From positions 1 through 19,046 of the forward strand of contig CAAGNP010000005.1 in assembly GCA_900771335.1 (NCBI GenBank): 19,046 nucleotides of DNA, read 5' to 3'. The notes below the pieces were generated by a model, which made no database searches, was not told the origin of the DNA, and saw only the letters and a list, made by a program, of their open reading frames with translations. Positions 7,520 through 16,227 of this stretch are shown piece by piece (within the stretch, counting starts at the first letter, position 1; every line of letters starts with the position of its first letter). A program made the position numbers and the translations under genes. The stretch comes from Rikenellaceae bacterium. Lineage in GTDB: Bacteria; Bacteroidota; Bacteroidia; Bacteroidales; UBA932.

Positions 7520-9007
7520 CTATAATTTATAATTTCTGATAAAATCTACAGAATTGGCAATGTGCGTGTACATAACCTCATCCTCATCTATAAATGGGAC
7601 TACCTGGCGATATTCCGCCACAAATTCCTCAAGGATATCGGAAGATTTGAGCGGTCTGCGGAAATCAAGGGCCTGCGCCGCATTAAAGAGCTCTATGGCC
7701 AATATCTTCTGGACATTTATTGCCACATTAACACATTTGGTAGCTGCATTTGCACCCATGCTTACATGGTCCTCCTGCCCTTGGGAAGAGTCCAGAGTAT
7801 CTACACAGCAAGGTGTACAGAACTGTTTGTTCTGACTCACCACAGAAGCCTGGGCATACTGAGGAATCATAAAACCTGAATTGAGACCCGAGTGGGCTAC
7901 CAGGAATGAAGGGAGGCCACGTTTGCCTGAGATCAGCTGATATGTCCTGCGCTCAGAGATAGAACCAAGCTCAGCCATCGCTATAGCTAGAAAATCGAGA
8001 GCCAAAGCCAATGGCTGGCCATGGAAATTGCCGGCAGAGACCACAAGATCCTCATCCGGGAGGATGGTAGGGTTATCGGTGGCACTATTCAACTCTGTCA
8101 CAAACACCTTCTCTGCATAGTCAATGGCATCTTTTGATGCACCATGAACCTGGGGAATACACCTGAAAGAGTAAGGGTCCTGCACATGCTCCTTACGACG
8201 GGCAATAATCTCACTCCCCTCCAGAAGCTCTCTCATATGTCTTGCTGTATCTATCTGTCCTTTATGTGGTCTTACCTGATGTACACCATCAGTAAAAGGC
8301 TCTATCCTGCCATCAAATGCATCCAGTGAGACAGCCCCTATCCTGTCTGCCATAAGTGAAAGTTTCTTGGCCTGGTGCAGAGACCACAATGCATGGGCCA
8401 GCATAAACTGCGTGCCATTCAACAGAGCCAGACCCTCCTTGGATGCCAGTGTAAGAGGCTCCCAACCGAAAATTTCATTAACCTGCTGAGCTGTCATCCT
8501 CTTGCCTTGATAATTGACCTCACCAAGCCCAAGTAAAGGGAGGCACATATTTGCCAATGGAGCCAAATCTCCAGAAGCCCCAAGAGAGCCTTGTTTATAG
8601 ACAACAGGGTATACACCCTCATTGAAGAAATCTACCAGTCTCTGTACAGTCTCCACCTGTGCTCCGGAAAAACCATAAGAGAGGGATTTGACCTTCAGGG
8701 CAAGCATTAGTCTTACAATCTCCTCTGATACCTCCTCACCCAATCCACAGGCGTGTGACATCACAAGATTCTTCTGTAATTTTGAAAGATTCCCTTTATC
8801 GACAGAGACATTGCATAGAGAGCCGAAACCGGTAGTCACTCCGTATATGGGCTCCACCTGACTCTCCATTCTTTTATCCAAATATTCACGGCACTTATGG
8901 ATTCTCTCTATAGCCTCTTGTCCAAGAACCAATTTGCAATCCTTCTTGAAAAGGAGTTCAACATCCTCCATTGAGTGTTGCTTTACATCGATATTAAAAA
9001 CTTTCAT
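7520..9007 (-). CDS. hutH: Histidine ammonia-lyase
   Basis: This 495-aa enzyme deaminates L-histidine to trans-urocanate, the first step of the hut pathway. The tripeptide Ala144-Ser145-Gly146 in GSLGASGDLAPL forms the MIO electrophile autocatalytically, and YGVTTGFG at 55-62 carries the active-site Tyr. MSHACGLGE around His85 is the histidine-type selectivity signature, in contrast to phenylalanine or tyrosine ammonia-lyases. GNFHGQPLALALDF and QDHVSMG are further family blocks, and the length is standard (about 500 aa). The start is only 6 bases after the ostA stop and I see no promoter motif in that gap, so transcription probably comes from the guaB-envelope block or from inside ostA. The next enzyme of the pathway, urocanase, is not encoded anywhere in the window. 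Confidence 0.96.
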   Translation of the reverse strand: MKVFNIDVKQHSMEDVELLFKKDCKLVLGQEAIERIHKCREYLDKRMESQVEPIYGVTTGFGSLCNVSVDKGNLSKLQKNLVMSHACGLGEEVSEEIVRLMLALKVKSLSYGFSGAQVETVQRLVDFFNEGVYPVVYKQGSLGASGDLAPLANMCLPLLGLGEVNYQGKRMTAQQVNEIFGWEPLTLASKEGLALLNGTQFMLAHALWSLHQAKKLSLMADRIGAVSLDAFDGRIEPFTDGVHQVRPHKGQIDTARHMRELLEGSEIIARRKEHVQDPYSFRCIPQVHGASKDAIDYAEKVFVTELNSATDNPTILPDEDLVVSAGNFHGQPLALALDFLAIAMAELGSISERRTYQLISGKRGLPSFLVAHSGLNSGFMIPQYAQASVVSQNKQFCTPCCVDTLDSSQGQEDHVSMGANAATKCVNVAINVQKILAIELFNAAQALDFRRPLKSSDILEEFVAEYRQVVPFIDEDEVMYTHIANSVDFIRNYKL

Positions 9008-9013
9008 ATTGTA

Positions 9014-10978
9014 TTATCTTATAGATGACTTCCAAATCCAAACCTCCCTATCCCTTATCTGTTCCATTATATCCTCCATATATCCGGGGAAATACTTGGC
9101 TGTATGGTCAAAAAGCGGATAGAACGGACTCTCAAGCGTATATTTTCTTCTCGATGGTCTGAAAGAGACTTGTGTAAGGTCAAACCTGTCTACAGGTCTC
9201 TCTTCACCCCTCCAGTTAAAACCCTTCAATCTGTGATCCTCCTGTGTCATATCCTCTACAGGATACATATTGCTCTTTATCGATTCGAAATAATAGTTCT
9301 TCTGCACATTCCCATCTTTCATTATAGAGGATATTATTTTACAGTCCTTCATATTTGCATATGCGATCACTGTACTGTCCGGTATATATATAAGCATCTG
9401 GGCACCACCCAAAGCATCAAAACGGGAGATCTCCCCGTTCACAAAGAAGCCTGCCATCTCGGGTGCTTTAATCTGATTATAGTAATCTTCGGAGTCATAT
9501 GATGCGAGGAAACCATTGCCAAGCATAAGCCCTTTTTTCATCTCCCCATCCTTGATGACGATCTGCATACTGTCTGCTGTCAGCTGGTTTTTGATCTCAT
9601 TCCATATTACAGGCTCTTTGAAGAGTCTTGCCATGGAGTCAAGATCACTGTACAGAAGGGAATCGCATTTGATCTGATTGTCACTCTTGAAGATCAGGAC
9701 ATGGTGATATGCCTCCAGAAACTTTATCTCGGTGGTATCGGGAGGTTCCACCTTAATTGAATCAACAGCTATAGTCTCTTTTGTCTGGACCGAGTCGGTT
9801 ACCATAACAGAGTCCTTCACCTCCACAGAGTCTGAGGTTACAGGGAGCTTCCTAGAGGGGGCCTTAGCTCCCGGCCCCAATCCGTTAGGGGCATTCTTTG
9901 CATCCTCTGCCGCCTTTTGTTCTGCCTTCTGCTTGCGTATATTGGCGACAGGATCGACCATTGCCAACTCCTTACGTTCCTGCGCTGAGACTTTAAGCAG
10001 GCTGTCCACTTCACACATCTTTCGAGTGTAGTAGTGGAGTGTATCTGCTGCTACAAATACACTGTCTACGACATTATCCTCTTCGACAAGGAGGACCATC
10101 ACAGGACTTTGGGTCACTTTGACACTCTGTGGTTCATCGAATGATTCAAGATGATTTCCAAATATAAAAGCGCCATCTACCGTATCGGTGACCTGGATAT
10201 TGCCTTTTAAAATGGAATGGTTCGCCATTCTGTCGAAAAAAAGATCATCACACCACAGCTCATAGTCTTTAGTCTGTCCGTATACATTTTTGTCAAAATA
10301 GAGTGTCTCATTGGATCTGTTATACCATCCCCCATTGGCTGACAAATAGTTCTGGTTCTTCCAACCCATGGTGTTCTCACTGAAATATGCCGTCTCAAGA
10401 TCGGTCCTGTATCTTATTACATCTGAGACGAAAAACAGCGAGTCTGAAAACATCTGCACCTGGTCCACGAAAGTGAAGAGACTTTTTTTCGATTCATAGG
10501 TACCGTCCACACTCTCAATCACATTGCCCGTAGAGTCCCTCATGCTGGCTCCGTGGTAGAAAAATGCTATACTGTCCTTGGTATTGTAGTCCAGGTGCTC
10601 TGTCCTGAGGGCATTCCCCTTATCATCTTTAAGTTCTACAAGAGAACCTCTGAACTGCGCCAAGTCCTGATTTATGATATAATGGAGCCTGTCCCCTGTA
10701 AGAAGGGTATTCTCCTGGATGATCTGGACATGCCCGATAGCATCTACAAAATCCTGATCAACATTCCAGAATGCTGTGTCACATATAAGATAGGTGTCGT
10801 TGTGAAGAAATCTGGCAGGTCCCTCAACCTTTCTGCATGCCTGACCATCGATCTCTACCAATTGGATTTTCTTTGCGCTCAACAAACGGATAAGACTATC
10901 CGGCTCCTCCCTGCTCTGAGAAAATGCAAATACAGAGAAGAGACCAATAAAGAATAGTATGAGAGTTGCCCTCTTCAT
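9014..10978 (-). CDS. OstA/LptA-like periplasmic protein
   Basis: This 654-aa secreted protein has an N-terminal signal peptide (MKRATLILFFIGLFSVFAFS). Residues about 33-330 are repeated short beta-strand units of the OstA/LptA type, e.g. ARFLHNDTYLICDTAFWN and LTGDRLHYIINQDLAQFRG, the fold that carries lipopolysaccharide across the periplasm in the Lpt bridge. A second such block follows at about 418-560. Between them (about 345-418) is a charged, Pro/Ala/Lys-rich linker with recurring Asp-Ser pairs. The start at 10978 overlaps the surA stop by one base (TAATG), typical of translational coupling; an upstream ATG at 10990 would break into surA. A role in LPS transport is inferred from family and from the two folding factors upstream. 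Confidence 0.82.
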   Translation of the reverse strand: MKRATLILFFIGLFSVFAFSQSREEPDSLIRLLSAKKIQLVEIDGQACRKVEGPARFLHNDTYLICDTAFWNVDQDFVDAIGHVQIIQENTLLTGDRLHYIINQDLAQFRGSLVELKDDKGNALRTEHLDYNTKDSIAFFYHGASMRDSTGNVIESVDGTYESKKSLFTFVDQVQMFSDSLFFVSDVIRYRTDLETAYFSENTMGWKNQNYLSANGGWYNRSNETLYFDKNVYGQTKDYELWCDDLFFDRMANHSILKGNIQVTDTVDGAFIFGNHLESFDEPQSVKVTQSPVMVLLVEEDNVVDSVFVAADTLHYYTRKMCEVDSLLKVSAQERKELAMVDPVANIRKQKAEQKAAEDAKNAPNGLGPGAKAPSRKLPVTSDSVEVKDSVMVTDSVQTKETIAVDSIKVEPPDTTEIKFLEAYHHVLIFKSDNQIKCDSLLYSDLDSMARLFKEPVIWNEIKNQLTADSMQIVIKDGEMKKGLMLGNGFLASYDSEDYYNQIKAPEMAGFFVNGEISRFDALGGAQMLIYIPDSTVIAYANMKDCKIISSIMKDGNVQKNYYFESIKSNMYPVEDMTQEDHRLKGFNWRGEERPVDRFDLTQVSFRPSRRKYTLESPFYPLFDHTAKYFPGYMEDIMEQIRDREVWIWKSSIR

Positions 10979-12348
10979 TATTTGATCCAACCCTCTCTCT
11001 CAAAATCACAATTATGGAACAAAGGGTCTACAACAATATATGTAGTTTTGATCTTGTCTTTCAAGAATTTGTCTATAGCCTTCTGTGCCTGGGCACTATT
11101 GGCCACATTCTGAAGAATGCTAAAATCATCATCGAATGTCGCCACATGCGAAGGGATTATCTTGTCGAGCTTGATAATTTTATAGATGGTGTTTCCGCTG
11201 CGCCCCTCATTGTCCAACGACTCGAATGGTGCAGAAATGTCCCCCACCTTCATATCTTTCAGCACTGCATAGTCAGCAGGTTTGAGCTGGTCTTTTTCAA
11301 ACAGAGTAGAACCTGTATTCTGGTCCGCCATCAGACCACCATTTGTGCGGGAGTACTGGTCCTGAGAGTGTATTCTGGCAGCCAGGAAGAATGAAATGCT
11401 GTCAGTCACAATAGCGGTTTTGATACTGTCAAGTGTCTTGAATGCCTTGGTTCTATCGTCAATTGTATATTTTGGTTTGATAAGGATGTGACGTGCATTG
11501 AACATATCACCCTCCTTCTTGATCATCTGTATGATATGGAAACCGTCAGGTGTCTCCACGATTGGAGAGACTTGTCCTTCCTTAAGAGCCATGGCCGCAT
11601 CAGAAAAGGCTGGCCAGAAGATAGTTTTGGAAGCCATACCAAGCTCACCGCCTTTGGTAGCACTTCCCGGGTCTTCAGAATAGAAAGTTGCCAGCATGCT
11701 GAAGCTTTCACCTTTGAGGATCCTCTCCCTGAACTCCAGCAACTGTTCTTTAACCTGAACCTTTGCCCTCTCGGTATCAGGATATTTTACTATTTGGCTG
11801 AGCTGATATTGTGTAGATATTATAGGAAGGCTGTCTTTAGAAGTTTTCTCATAGAACTCCTTGATCTGAAGAGGAGTCAACTCCACTGCGGTAGCATGAA
11901 CTTTGGACTGCATATCCTGAGTCAATGATTGCTCAGTGATAATCTCTCTCCAGTCCTCCCTCAACTCATATAGAGTCTTGCCAAAGTACTCTTCAGCTTT
12001 TTTCTCACCTCCGAGCTGGGTCAAAACAGTGTTCATTCTGTTATCGAGGTTTGCCTCAATCATACTGGTGTTAGCCACCAGACTGTCTATTCTGGCTTGT
12101 GCCAGGAATAGTTTGGACATCATCATCTGCTCTAATACCTGACATCTGAGGTTTCTGTCAGAATAGTGACCTTGAAATTGGAGCATTTCTACTTCCTGCT
12201 CGATTTGAGACAAAAGGATCATCTCATTTCCCACCACCGCAACTGTTTTATCGATTAGACCATTTTCATATTTCTGACAATAGGCAGAAAATGTGGCAAA
12301 ACATAAAACAGTGGCCAGTACCCAAAAAATCTTTTTAGTCATTATCAT
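10978..12348 (-). CDS. SurA-like periplasmic peptidyl-prolyl isomerase/chaperone
   Basis: This 456-aa protein has a signal peptide (residues about 1-24), a SurA-N chaperone region (about 28-160) starting DKTVAVVGNEMILLSQIE, and two parvulin domains. Parvulin 1 (about 178-278) has the family features FYSEDPGSATKGGELG and TPDGFHIIQM. Parvulin 2 (about 283-395) has FNARHILIKPK and RIHSQDQYSRTNGGLM. SurA-type proteins guide unfolded outer-membrane proteins through the periplasm. The frame overlaps the end of the upstream lipoprotein gene by 14 bases from the ATG at 12348, or by 8 from the ATG at 12342 (MTKKIFWV); both are plausible starts. The stop shares a base with the ostA start. Confidence 0.9.
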   Translation of the reverse strand: MIMTKKIFWVLATVLCFATFSAYCQKYENGLIDKTVAVVGNEMILLSQIEQEVEMLQFQGHYSDRNLRCQVLEQMMMSKLFLAQARIDSLVANTSMIEANLDNRMNTVLTQLGGEKKAEEYFGKTLYELREDWREIITEQSLTQDMQSKVHATAVELTPLQIKEFYEKTSKDSLPIISTQYQLSQIVKYPDTERAKVQVKEQLLEFRERILKGESFSMLATFYSEDPGSATKGGELGMASKTIFWPAFSDAAMALKEGQVSPIVETPDGFHIIQMIKKEGDMFNARHILIKPKYTIDDRTKAFKTLDSIKTAIVTDSISFFLAARIHSQDQYSRTNGGLMADQNTGSTLFEKDQLKPADYAVLKDMKVGDISAPFESLDNEGRSGNTIYKIIKLDKIIPSHVATFDDDFSILQNVANSAQAQKAIDKFLKDKIKTTYIVVDPLFHNCDFEREGWIK

Positions 12349-13195
12349 TGGAATAGATTACAAGTTTATTATTGTTCAAGGCATCCTCTAGCAGATTTCG
12401 TTCCAAATTTGCTATCAACTCCTGTTTTCTTTTACTTAGTATTGACTCTTTAATTATATTGATATTATAATCATATGGGGTTATTTCTCCCCCTTTTATC
12501 CTCTCATATACGCGGACCAGATACAGGAAGTTTCCCTTTTCAAGTTCGATATACTGGTGCTTGTCCAGAATCTGTTCACATTGCGAAAGTTCCTCCCCTA
12601 TCTCCTTGGCCACATGGCTGAGCGGAACCCAATCCATATTGAAGTCTGTGTATTTGTCTGCCGAATTGCCCGAAAGCTCTGCTACCTTATCCAAATCCTC
12701 CACTTTCATCGATTTGTAGAGTTTTTTCACCAGCTGGGCATTTGGTGAAGCGGCATTGATCTTTATGTAGCGGGCCTTTACTATCGAGCAATGGCTGGTG
12801 TATGAAGCCTTATGCAGTTCATAATAATCACGGCACTCATCCTCAGTTATCAGAGTGTCCAAATTCTTGTCCACATACAGCTTCTCATAGCGGTATACCA
12901 AAAGAGAGGTCTTGTAGTCATTCAAGGCCTGCTCGATATCCTTGTCCTCTCTTGAAAGGCGTTCTTCCGCATTTGAGAGGAGTATCTTCTTGGTAGCCCA
13001 ACTATTCACATATTGCATCACTATAGCGGCACTATCTTCGGGAGAGACCCCTTTAGGGACCAGTCCCTCGATATCTTTCTGGTAGAGGACATTGGTTCCT
13101 ACCCTTGCTACCACATCACCATTGAGCACACTGTCTATGAAAGTACAGGAGCCCAATAGCGATAGCAATAGTATAGGTAGGATCAATTTCTTCAT
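12335..13195 (-). CDS. SurA-N-like lipoprotein, likely folding chaperone
   Basis: This 286-aa lipoprotein has a clear lipobox, LLGSC, with Cys17 as the lipid site. After it comes DVVARVGTNVLYQKDIEGLVPKG, the same beginning as SurA N-terminal domains, then a long helical body. Homologues in this position are usually named peptidyl-prolyl isomerase, but I see none of the parvulin core motifs (HILI, GGxLG, GFHII) that are plain in the next gene. It is therefore more likely a chaperone without isomerase activity. It follows guaB by 3 bases and overlaps the SurA-like gene, so the three are surely cotranscribed. Anchorage in the outer membrane facing the periplasm is inferred. Confidence 0.78.
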   Translation of the reverse strand: MKKLILPILLLSLLGSCTFIDSVLNGDVVARVGTNVLYQKDIEGLVPKGVSPEDSAAIVMQYVNSWATKKILLSNAEERLSREDKDIEQALNDYKTSLLVYRYEKLYVDKNLDTLITEDECRDYYELHKASYTSHCSIVKARYIKINAASPNAQLVKKLYKSMKVEDLDKVAELSGNSADKYTDFNMDWVPLSHVAKEIGEELSQCEQILDKHQYIELEKGNFLYLVRVYERIKGGEITPYDYNINIIKESILSKRKQELIANLERNLLEDALNNNKLVIYSNDND

Positions 13196-13198
13196 AGA

Positions 13199-14668
13199 TT
13201 ACCTGCTATAGTTAGGTGCTTCTCTGGTGATTGTCACATCGTGAGGGTGATTCTCAGCAAATCCTGCAGCAGTTACCCTTACGAATTTTGCAGTGCGAAG
13301 CTCATCAAGATTGTGGGCACCTACATAACCCATACCGGCTCTAAGTCCACCAACAAGCTGATAAACCACCTCTTTGAGGGTACCCTTATAAGGAACTTGT
13401 GCCACGATTCCTTCTGGAACAAGCTTCTTGATATCCTCTTCCATATCCTGGAAGTATCTGTCTTTCGAACCTTTCTGCATAGCTTCGAGAGAACCCATAC
13501 CTCTATATGATTTGAATTTTCTACCATTAAGGATGATAGTCTCACCTGGAGACTCCTCAACACCGGCAAATAGAGAACCTGCCATAACTGTACTTGCACC
13601 ACCTGCCAATGCTTTAACGATATCACCTGAATATCTGATACCACCGTCTGCAATGATAGGAATACCGGTACCTTTAAGTGCATCTGCCGCCAACATGATA
13701 GCTGAAAGCTGAGGCATACCCACACCTGCCACTACACGGGTAGTACAGATAGAACCAGGGCCGATACCCACTTTAACAGCATCCACACCACACTCATACA
13801 AAGCTCTTGCAGCCTCGCCTGTAGCGATATTACCTGCTACGATCTGAAGATTAGGGAATGCGGCACGTACTTTTCTGATGGTCTGAAGAACAAACTCAGA
13901 GTGACCGTGAGCTGTATCCAAAACGATAGCATCTGCCTCAACTGACACGATCTGCTCAACTTTCTCAAGTGTATCTGAGTTGATACCCATAGCTGCTGCG
14001 ACCAAAAGACGACCTTTTGAATCTTTACTTGCAGTAGGATTGTCTTTAATCTTCATGATATCCTTGTATGTGATAAGACCGGCAAGCTTGCCATTGTTAT
14101 CAACAACAAGAAGTTTCTCAATTTTGTTTCTCCTTAGAAGTTCTGTAGCTTCAGCCAAATCATAACCCTTAGTGGTGGTAACAAGGTTCTCCTTGGTCAT
14201 CACCTCATAAATAGGTGTTCTCATGTTGTCCTGGAAGCGAAGGTCCCTGTTGGTCACAATACCACACAATGTACCTTTCTCGTCCACTACAGGGATACCA
14301 CCGATATGGTTCTCCTTCATAAGACGGAGAGCATCACCTACATTGGCATTCTCCCTGATGGTGATAGGATCATAGATCATACCGTTTTCAGCCCTCTTTA
14401 CCTTTCTCACCTGCTCCATCTGTGCCTCAATAGGCATATTCTTATGGATAACACCGATACCACCCTCTCTTGCTATTGCGATAGCCATACCAGCTTCAGT
14501 CACTGTATCCATAGCTGCAGATACAAGTGGTGTGTGAAGCTTGATTTCTCTTGTAAAGTTAGTATTGAAATCTACAGTCCTGGGAAGTACCTCTGAGTGA
14601 GCAGGAATCAGCAACACATCATCAAAGGTCAAACCTTCTATAATTGGCTCTCTTGTATATGTTTGCAT
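13199..14668 (-). CDS. guaB: IMP dehydrogenase
   Basis: This 489-aa cytoplasmic enzyme oxidises IMP to XMP with NAD+, the committed step to guanine nucleotides. The TIM barrel (LTFDDVLLIPAHSEV at the start) is interrupted by two CBS domains at about 98-150 and 155-210, the ATP/GTP-sensing Bateman module. The catalytic Cys308 is in GIGPGSICTTR, Asp251 in LDTAHGH, and the mobile flap is near YRGMGSLEAM. The length is normal for full bacterial GuaB. A stable RNA hairpin lies 20 bases before the start. Three bases separate its stop from the envelope chaperone lipoprotein, an arrangement I recall from other Bacteroidales. Confidence 0.97.
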   Translation of the reverse strand: MQTYTREPIIEGLTFDDVLLIPAHSEVLPRTVDFNTNFTREIKLHTPLVSAAMDTVTEAGMAIAIAREGGIGVIHKNMPIEAQMEQVRKVKRAENGMIYDPITIRENANVGDALRLMKENHIGGIPVVDEKGTLCGIVTNRDLRFQDNMRTPIYEVMTKENLVTTTKGYDLAEATELLRRNKIEKLLVVDNNGKLAGLITYKDIMKIKDNPTASKDSKGRLLVAAAMGINSDTLEKVEQIVSVEADAIVLDTAHGHSEFVLQTIRKVRAAFPNLQIVAGNIATGEAARALYECGVDAVKVGIGPGSICTTRVVAGVGMPQLSAIMLAADALKGTGIPIIADGGIRYSGDIVKALAGGASTVMAGSLFAGVEESPGETIILNGRKFKSYRGMGSLEAMQKGSKDRYFQDMEEDIKKLVPEGIVAQVPYKGTLKEVVYQLVGGLRAGMGYVGAHNLDELRTAKFVRVTAAGFAENHPHDVTITREAPNYSR

Positions 14669-14688
14669 ATATATATTTTCTTTACCAA

Positions 14689-14717
14689 AGGGTGACCGGA
14701 TACAATCCGACCACCCT
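14689..14717 (-). promoter_or_regulatory. RNA hairpin in the guaB leader
   Basis: As minus-strand RNA this reads AGGGUGGUCGGAU, loop UGU, AUCCGGUCACCCU: a continuous 13-bp stem because the two central positions form G-U and U-G wobbles. On the plus strand the same positions are A/C mismatches, so the structure is meant for the minus strand. Only UUU follows the stem, so it is a poor intrinsic terminator. It lies between the 90-aa gene stop (26 bases away) and the guaB start (20 bases away). It may be a 3' end for the upstream genes, a guaB leader control element, or both. Confidence 0.6.
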
Positions 14718-14743
14718 AACTATAATAAATAATGTTTTTGTGA

Positions 14744-15016
14744 TTACTTAATAGCCTCACCAAGCTTTTCACATAGAGCATCCAAAGATTTTAGGAAATC
14801 CTCAGTAGTCTTACGGTAGTAAGCTTTAAGATTGCCCTCCTCAGGATGATTGATCTTGGCGTATGTCTCATCACGAAGATCGATAGCTTCATTGATAATA
14901 CCCAAAATGTTCTCTCTCTTAGACTCTTCTCTGGCAAAACCCATGCTGATAAGTGCATCAGATAGGAAATCTTCAGTTAGGAAATCTACGTCCTTCTTAA
15001 ATACTCTTAGATTCAT
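14744..15016 (-). CDS. Small conserved hypothetical protein, 90 aa
   Basis: I do not recognise a named family. The protein (MNLRVFKKDVDFLTEDFL... GEAIK) is acidic, without signal peptide or membrane segment, and looks entirely alpha-helical: charged heptad-like stretches such as EESKRENILGIINEAIDLRDE and a C-terminal helix YYRKTTEDFLKSLDALCEKLG. I have a vague memory of similar short proteins starting MNLRVxKKDxDF in Bacteroidales genomes. It lies 21 bases after the epimerase gene in the same direction, and its codon use looks like that of its neighbours, so it is very likely real. Its function is unknown. Confidence 0.75.
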   Translation of the reverse strand: MNLRVFKKDVDFLTEDFLSDALISMGFAREESKRENILGIINEAIDLRDETYAKINHPEEGNLKAYYRKTTEDFLKSLDALCEKLGEAIK

Positions 15017-15037
15017 AATATATAATTGTTTTGAAAA

Positions 15038-16210
15038 TTATAGCTTAATAATACCTGGCTTTGGAGTAAGACCAAGACCTGGTTTGTCCTCAAGGGTGAT
15101 TCTACCGTCTACAAGCTTCATACCGTCGAAGCAGTCGTTGCCAAGTAGATAATTACCATCCAAATCAGCCCATTCCATTTCAGGAGACAGTTGTGCTGCA
15201 GCAGAGATAGCGATAGATGTCTCAGTCATACAGCCGATCATAAGTTTCATATGAAGAGCCTTAGCTAGAGATACCATTTCGCGAGCCTCACGCATACCGG
15301 TACATTTCATAAGTTTGATATTGATACCGTGATAAGCGCCGTGTAGAGTTCTGATATCTGTCAATCTCTGGCAAGATTCGTCTGCGATGATAGGTAGTGG
15401 TGATCTCTCGGTGATCCATGCTATATCATCAAGATAATATTTTGACATAGGCTGCTCAATCATAGAGATACCTTGCTCTTTTAGCCAGTGGATCATGTCC
15501 AAAGCGTAGTATTTGTCTTTCCAGCCTTGGTTTGCGTCGATGATGATAGGACGGCTGTCACGAGCACGGATAAGGTTGATCATTCTCTTGTCTTCAGCCT
15601 CAGTCATACCAAGTTTAACTTTGATAATCTTGTTCCAGTTAGCCTCGTCAAGTTTTGTATTGATCATCTCATCACTTGCATCATAACCGATGGTGTAGCT
15701 GGTGTAAGGCGCTTTTGCTGGATCGAAGCCCCAGATCTTCCACCAAGGTTGACCCATAATATTACCTACAAGGTCGTGTAGTGCGATATCCACAGAAGCC
15801 TTAGCGGCTGTATTGTTGGTAGAAAGTTTGTCTACTGCCAACAAAATATCCTGGATGCAGAATGGATTGTCGAATTTAGGTAGAACATTCTCTACCACTT
15901 TTTTCAAGAAGTCGTTTACAGATGCCTGTGTCTCACCAAGATAAGGTGGCATAGCAGCCTCACCGTAACCAGAATAGCCATTCCAGCTCAAGCGGGTGAT
16001 AACGATAGGAGTACCTTTACGGGAAGAGCCGGATACAGTGAAAGTAAATTTCATTATACCATCGAAATTCTCCCAGTCAAGCTGAAGCTTTTTGCTGGTG
16101 CTGATTTTCTTAGGATTGTTCTTCTGTGCGAAGATATCTGATGGTTTCATAAAAGCAGTAGCTGCAGTTAGGACACCGGCTGTTTTAAGGAAATCTCTTC
16201 TTGTTGTCAT
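15038..16210 (-). CDS. Exported L-Ala-D/L-Glu dipeptide epimerase (enolase superfamily)
   Basis: This 390-aa protein begins with a textbook twin-arginine signal, TTRRDFLKTAGVL, and a hydrophobic stretch to about residue 29, so it is predicted to be exported folded. The muconate-lactonizing-enzyme barrel carries Lys197-x-Lys199, metal ligands Asp225, Glu252 and Asp277, and Lys299 opposite. ADLDGN supplies the Asp349-x-Asp351 pair that binds the ammonium group of dipeptides, which marks dipeptide epimerases rather than other enolase-superfamily members. The enzyme converts L-Ala-D-Glu from peptidoglycan to L-Ala-L-Glu. It follows the NlpC/P60 gene by 17 bases, the same pairing as ykfB-ykfC in Bacillus subtilis. 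Use of the Tat route requires TatABC elsewhere in the genome. Confidence 0.9.
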   Translation of the reverse strand: MTTRRDFLKTAGVLTAATAFMKPSDIFAQKNNPKKISTSKKLQLDWENFDGIMKFTFTVSGSSRKGTPIVITRLSWNGYSGYGEAAMPPYLGETQASVNDFLKKVVENVLPKFDNPFCIQDILLAVDKLSTNNTAAKASVDIALHDLVGNIMGQPWWKIWGFDPAKAPYTSYTIGYDASDEMINTKLDEANWNKIIKVKLGMTEAEDKRMINLIRARDSRPIIIDANQGWKDKYYALDMIHWLKEQGISMIEQPMSKYYLDDIAWITERSPLPIIADESCQRLTDIRTLHGAYHGINIKLMKCTGMREAREMVSLAKALHMKLMIGCMTETSIAISAAAQLSPEMEWADLDGNYLLGNDCFDGMKLVDGRITLEDKPGLGLTPKPGIIKL

Positions 16211-16227
16211 GATCGTATGTTTTTGAA

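Noticed and set aside
3874..9007. A hidden urocanase gene among the hut genes
   Set aside because: No frame of the required length (about 550-670 codons) with urocanase motifs exists; all space is taken by the four assigned genes.
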